Positions 22,449 to 22,985 of a DNA stretch of 22,985 nucleotides are shown here, one piece after another. This stretch comes from an uncultured Collinsella sp. GTDB taxonomy: Bacteria; Actinomycetota; Coriobacteriia; Coriobacteriales; Coriobacteriaceae. The DNA is taken from NCBI GenBank assembly GCA_902470835.1, contig CABRHR010000025.1:1-22985 (forward strand). The letters run 5' to 3'. Every line of letters begins with the position of its first letter. Position 1 is the first letter of the stretch. Both the position numbers and the translations under genes were made by a program. Below the pieces are notes generated by a model, which worked only from the letters and a program-made list of their open reading frames with translations, was not told the origin of the DNA and made no database searches.

Positions 22449-22586
22449 CTCTATGACCACATTTTAGCCACCGCAAACCCTTTTCGCGGTCGCGCACAGA
22501 GCACCAAATCGTGTCCGTACGAGCAAATAAACTAATACCGCAAGGAATATAAGCCGTTATCCAAGGATGGCACCGCAAAACAAAGG

Positions 22587-22634
22587 CTTAGCAATAGCTA
22601 AGATTTAAGTCTAAAACCCTTAGGAAGTGCTAAT
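22587..22634 (+). promoter_or_regulatory. Operator-like palindromes in the hicA promoter region
   Basis: CTTAGCAATAGCTAAG (22587-22602) is a perfect 6-bp inverted repeat with a 4-base loop. A second 16-base copy, CTTAGGAAGTGCTAAT (22619-22634), matches at 12 positions. They start 32 bp apart, about three helical turns, and a third, weaker dyad TTTAagtcTAAA lies between. The second copy overlaps a TAATAT -10-like hexamer (22631-22636), and hicA starts 25 bases later. This fits autorepression by a HicB-HicA complex; HicB is assumed, not seen in full. Confidence 0.6.
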
Positions 22635-22658
22635 ATATAGTTATTGAAAGAGACTAAG

Positions 22659-22829
22659 ATGCAGAGACGCGAATTGATCCGTATCCTCGAAGAAGCCGGC
22701 TTCATCTCGAAAGGAGGCACTAATCACGAGAAGTTCGTCAAAGGAGATAAACTCGTGCTCGTGAAACGCCACCGAGAGATCGAGGATCAAATTGCCAAAA
22801 GAATCCTAAGGCAGGCAGGGCTTCGATAA
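22659..22829 (+). CDS. hicA: HicA family toxin (mRNA interferase)
   Basis: A 56-residue protein, MQRRELIRILEEAGFISKGGTNHEKFVKG..., of the HicA/YcfA family with a double-stranded-RNA-binding-like fold. The active-site histidine is in GGTNHEKF. Family members cleave mRNA in a translation-independent way and are held inactive by HicB. ATG 22659 is preferred to TTG 22644 because GAAAGAG precedes it and homology begins there. The antitoxin gene begins 45 bases downstream with its own strong AGAGGAGG site, so the order is toxin first, as usual for hicAB. The frame is complete. Confidence 0.88.
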   Translation: MQRRELIRILEEAGFISKGGTNHEKFVKGDKLVLVKRHREIEDQIAKRILRQAGLR

Positions 22830-22874
22830 CTCATCCTCATCACATTTCGCATCGCTTTTTAGAGGAGGTCTTAC

Positions 22875-22938
22875 ATGGTTTACGTATGGGAATTTGAGTT
22901 CTTTGATTCGGACGGCATGGTCGACGCCGTGCCATGTG
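22875..22938 (+). CDS. hicB: HicB family antitoxin, 3' end lost at contig edge
   Basis: ATG 22875 follows AGAGGAGG by six bases. The 21 genuine residues (MVYVWEFEFFDSDGMVDAVPC) have the start typical of HicB antitoxins, which bind the toxin and often repress the operon. From 22939 the sequence is sequencing adapter, so the frame that continues to a TAG at 22983-22985 is a chimera whose last 15 or so residues (AVSYTHLTLPTKRIV) are encoded by adapter. A gene caller would report a complete 36-residue protein; that should not be trusted. The true gene should run on for some 50-120 more residues. Confidence 0.75.
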
Positions 22939-22985
22939 CTGTCTCTTATACACATCTGACGCTGCCGACGAAGAGGATAGTGTAG
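22939..22985 (+). other. Illumina Nextera adapter read-through (not genomic)
   Basis: The 19-base Tn5 mosaic end CTGTCTCTTATACACATCT occupies 22939-22957, followed by GACGCTGCCGACGA (22958-22971), the reverse complement of the Nextera read-1 adapter. AGAGGATA (22972-22979) is the reverse complement of i5 index TATCCTCT (S503/N503), and GTGTAG (22980-22985) starts the reverse complement of P5. The order is exact, so this is library sequence joined to the contig end. Confidence 0.98.

Noticed and set aside
22938..22985. Peptide AVSYTHLTLPTKRIV at the window's end as a novel HicB tail
   Set aside because: Encoded entirely by Nextera adapter and index.

Overview
The window looks like a chromosomal contig from a high-GC, gut-type Coriobacteriia, most likely Collinsella or a close relative. 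This is inferred from gene content (tandem GtrA proteins, class III FBPase, FolD beside an FchA-type cyclohydrolase, Tat and LAxTG surface proteins, DUF4430 proteins) and from high-GC codon use. The left end starts inside a gene. The right end is not genomic: positions 22939-22985 are Illumina Nextera adapter, an i5 index and the start of P5.

Left part (1-7200): the C-terminus of a possible XRE regulator, an RsmB/RsmF-type rRNA methyltransferase, a 56-residue single-TM protein on the minus strand that is easily missed, a beta/alpha-barrel 'hydrolase', a DegV gene broken by a one-base frameshift, class III fructose-1,6-bisphosphatase with a 10-10-10 inverted repeat just upstream, and two paralogous GtrA flippase-like membrane proteins. 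Several clear intrinsic terminators separate the units.

Centre (7230-12410, minus strand): the most interesting block. A promoter leads at once into a cobalamin riboswitch, followed by a 1291-residue surface protein (four DUF4430/transcobalamin-C-like domains, a PQQ-type beta-propeller, one InlB-type repeat, a charged linker and a C-terminal TM anchor). A second membrane-anchored DUF4430 protein starts at its stop codon. I read this as a B12-controlled operon for capturing cobalamin, or a related ligand, at the cell surface. Upstream are a phasin-like helical protein and an ABC1/UbiB kinase-like protein, ending at an intrinsic terminator before the riboswitch promoter, and a C69 dipeptidase.

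Right part (16280-22985): a 230-bp element bounded by 31-bp inverted repeats; a coupled fchA-folD pair in which FolD lacks the usual cyclohydrolase lysine, so the two proteins probably split the methylene-THF to formyl-THF steps; an intergenic region with two copies of a GGGnCAnnTGnCCC dyad; a small lipoprotein; a Tat-exported, LAxTG-bearing PI-PLC-X surface protein; a small PH-like protein; and a HicA toxin gene with operator-like palindromes whose HicB partner is cut off by the adapter.

No rRNA, tRNA, CRISPR array or transposase gene was seen.
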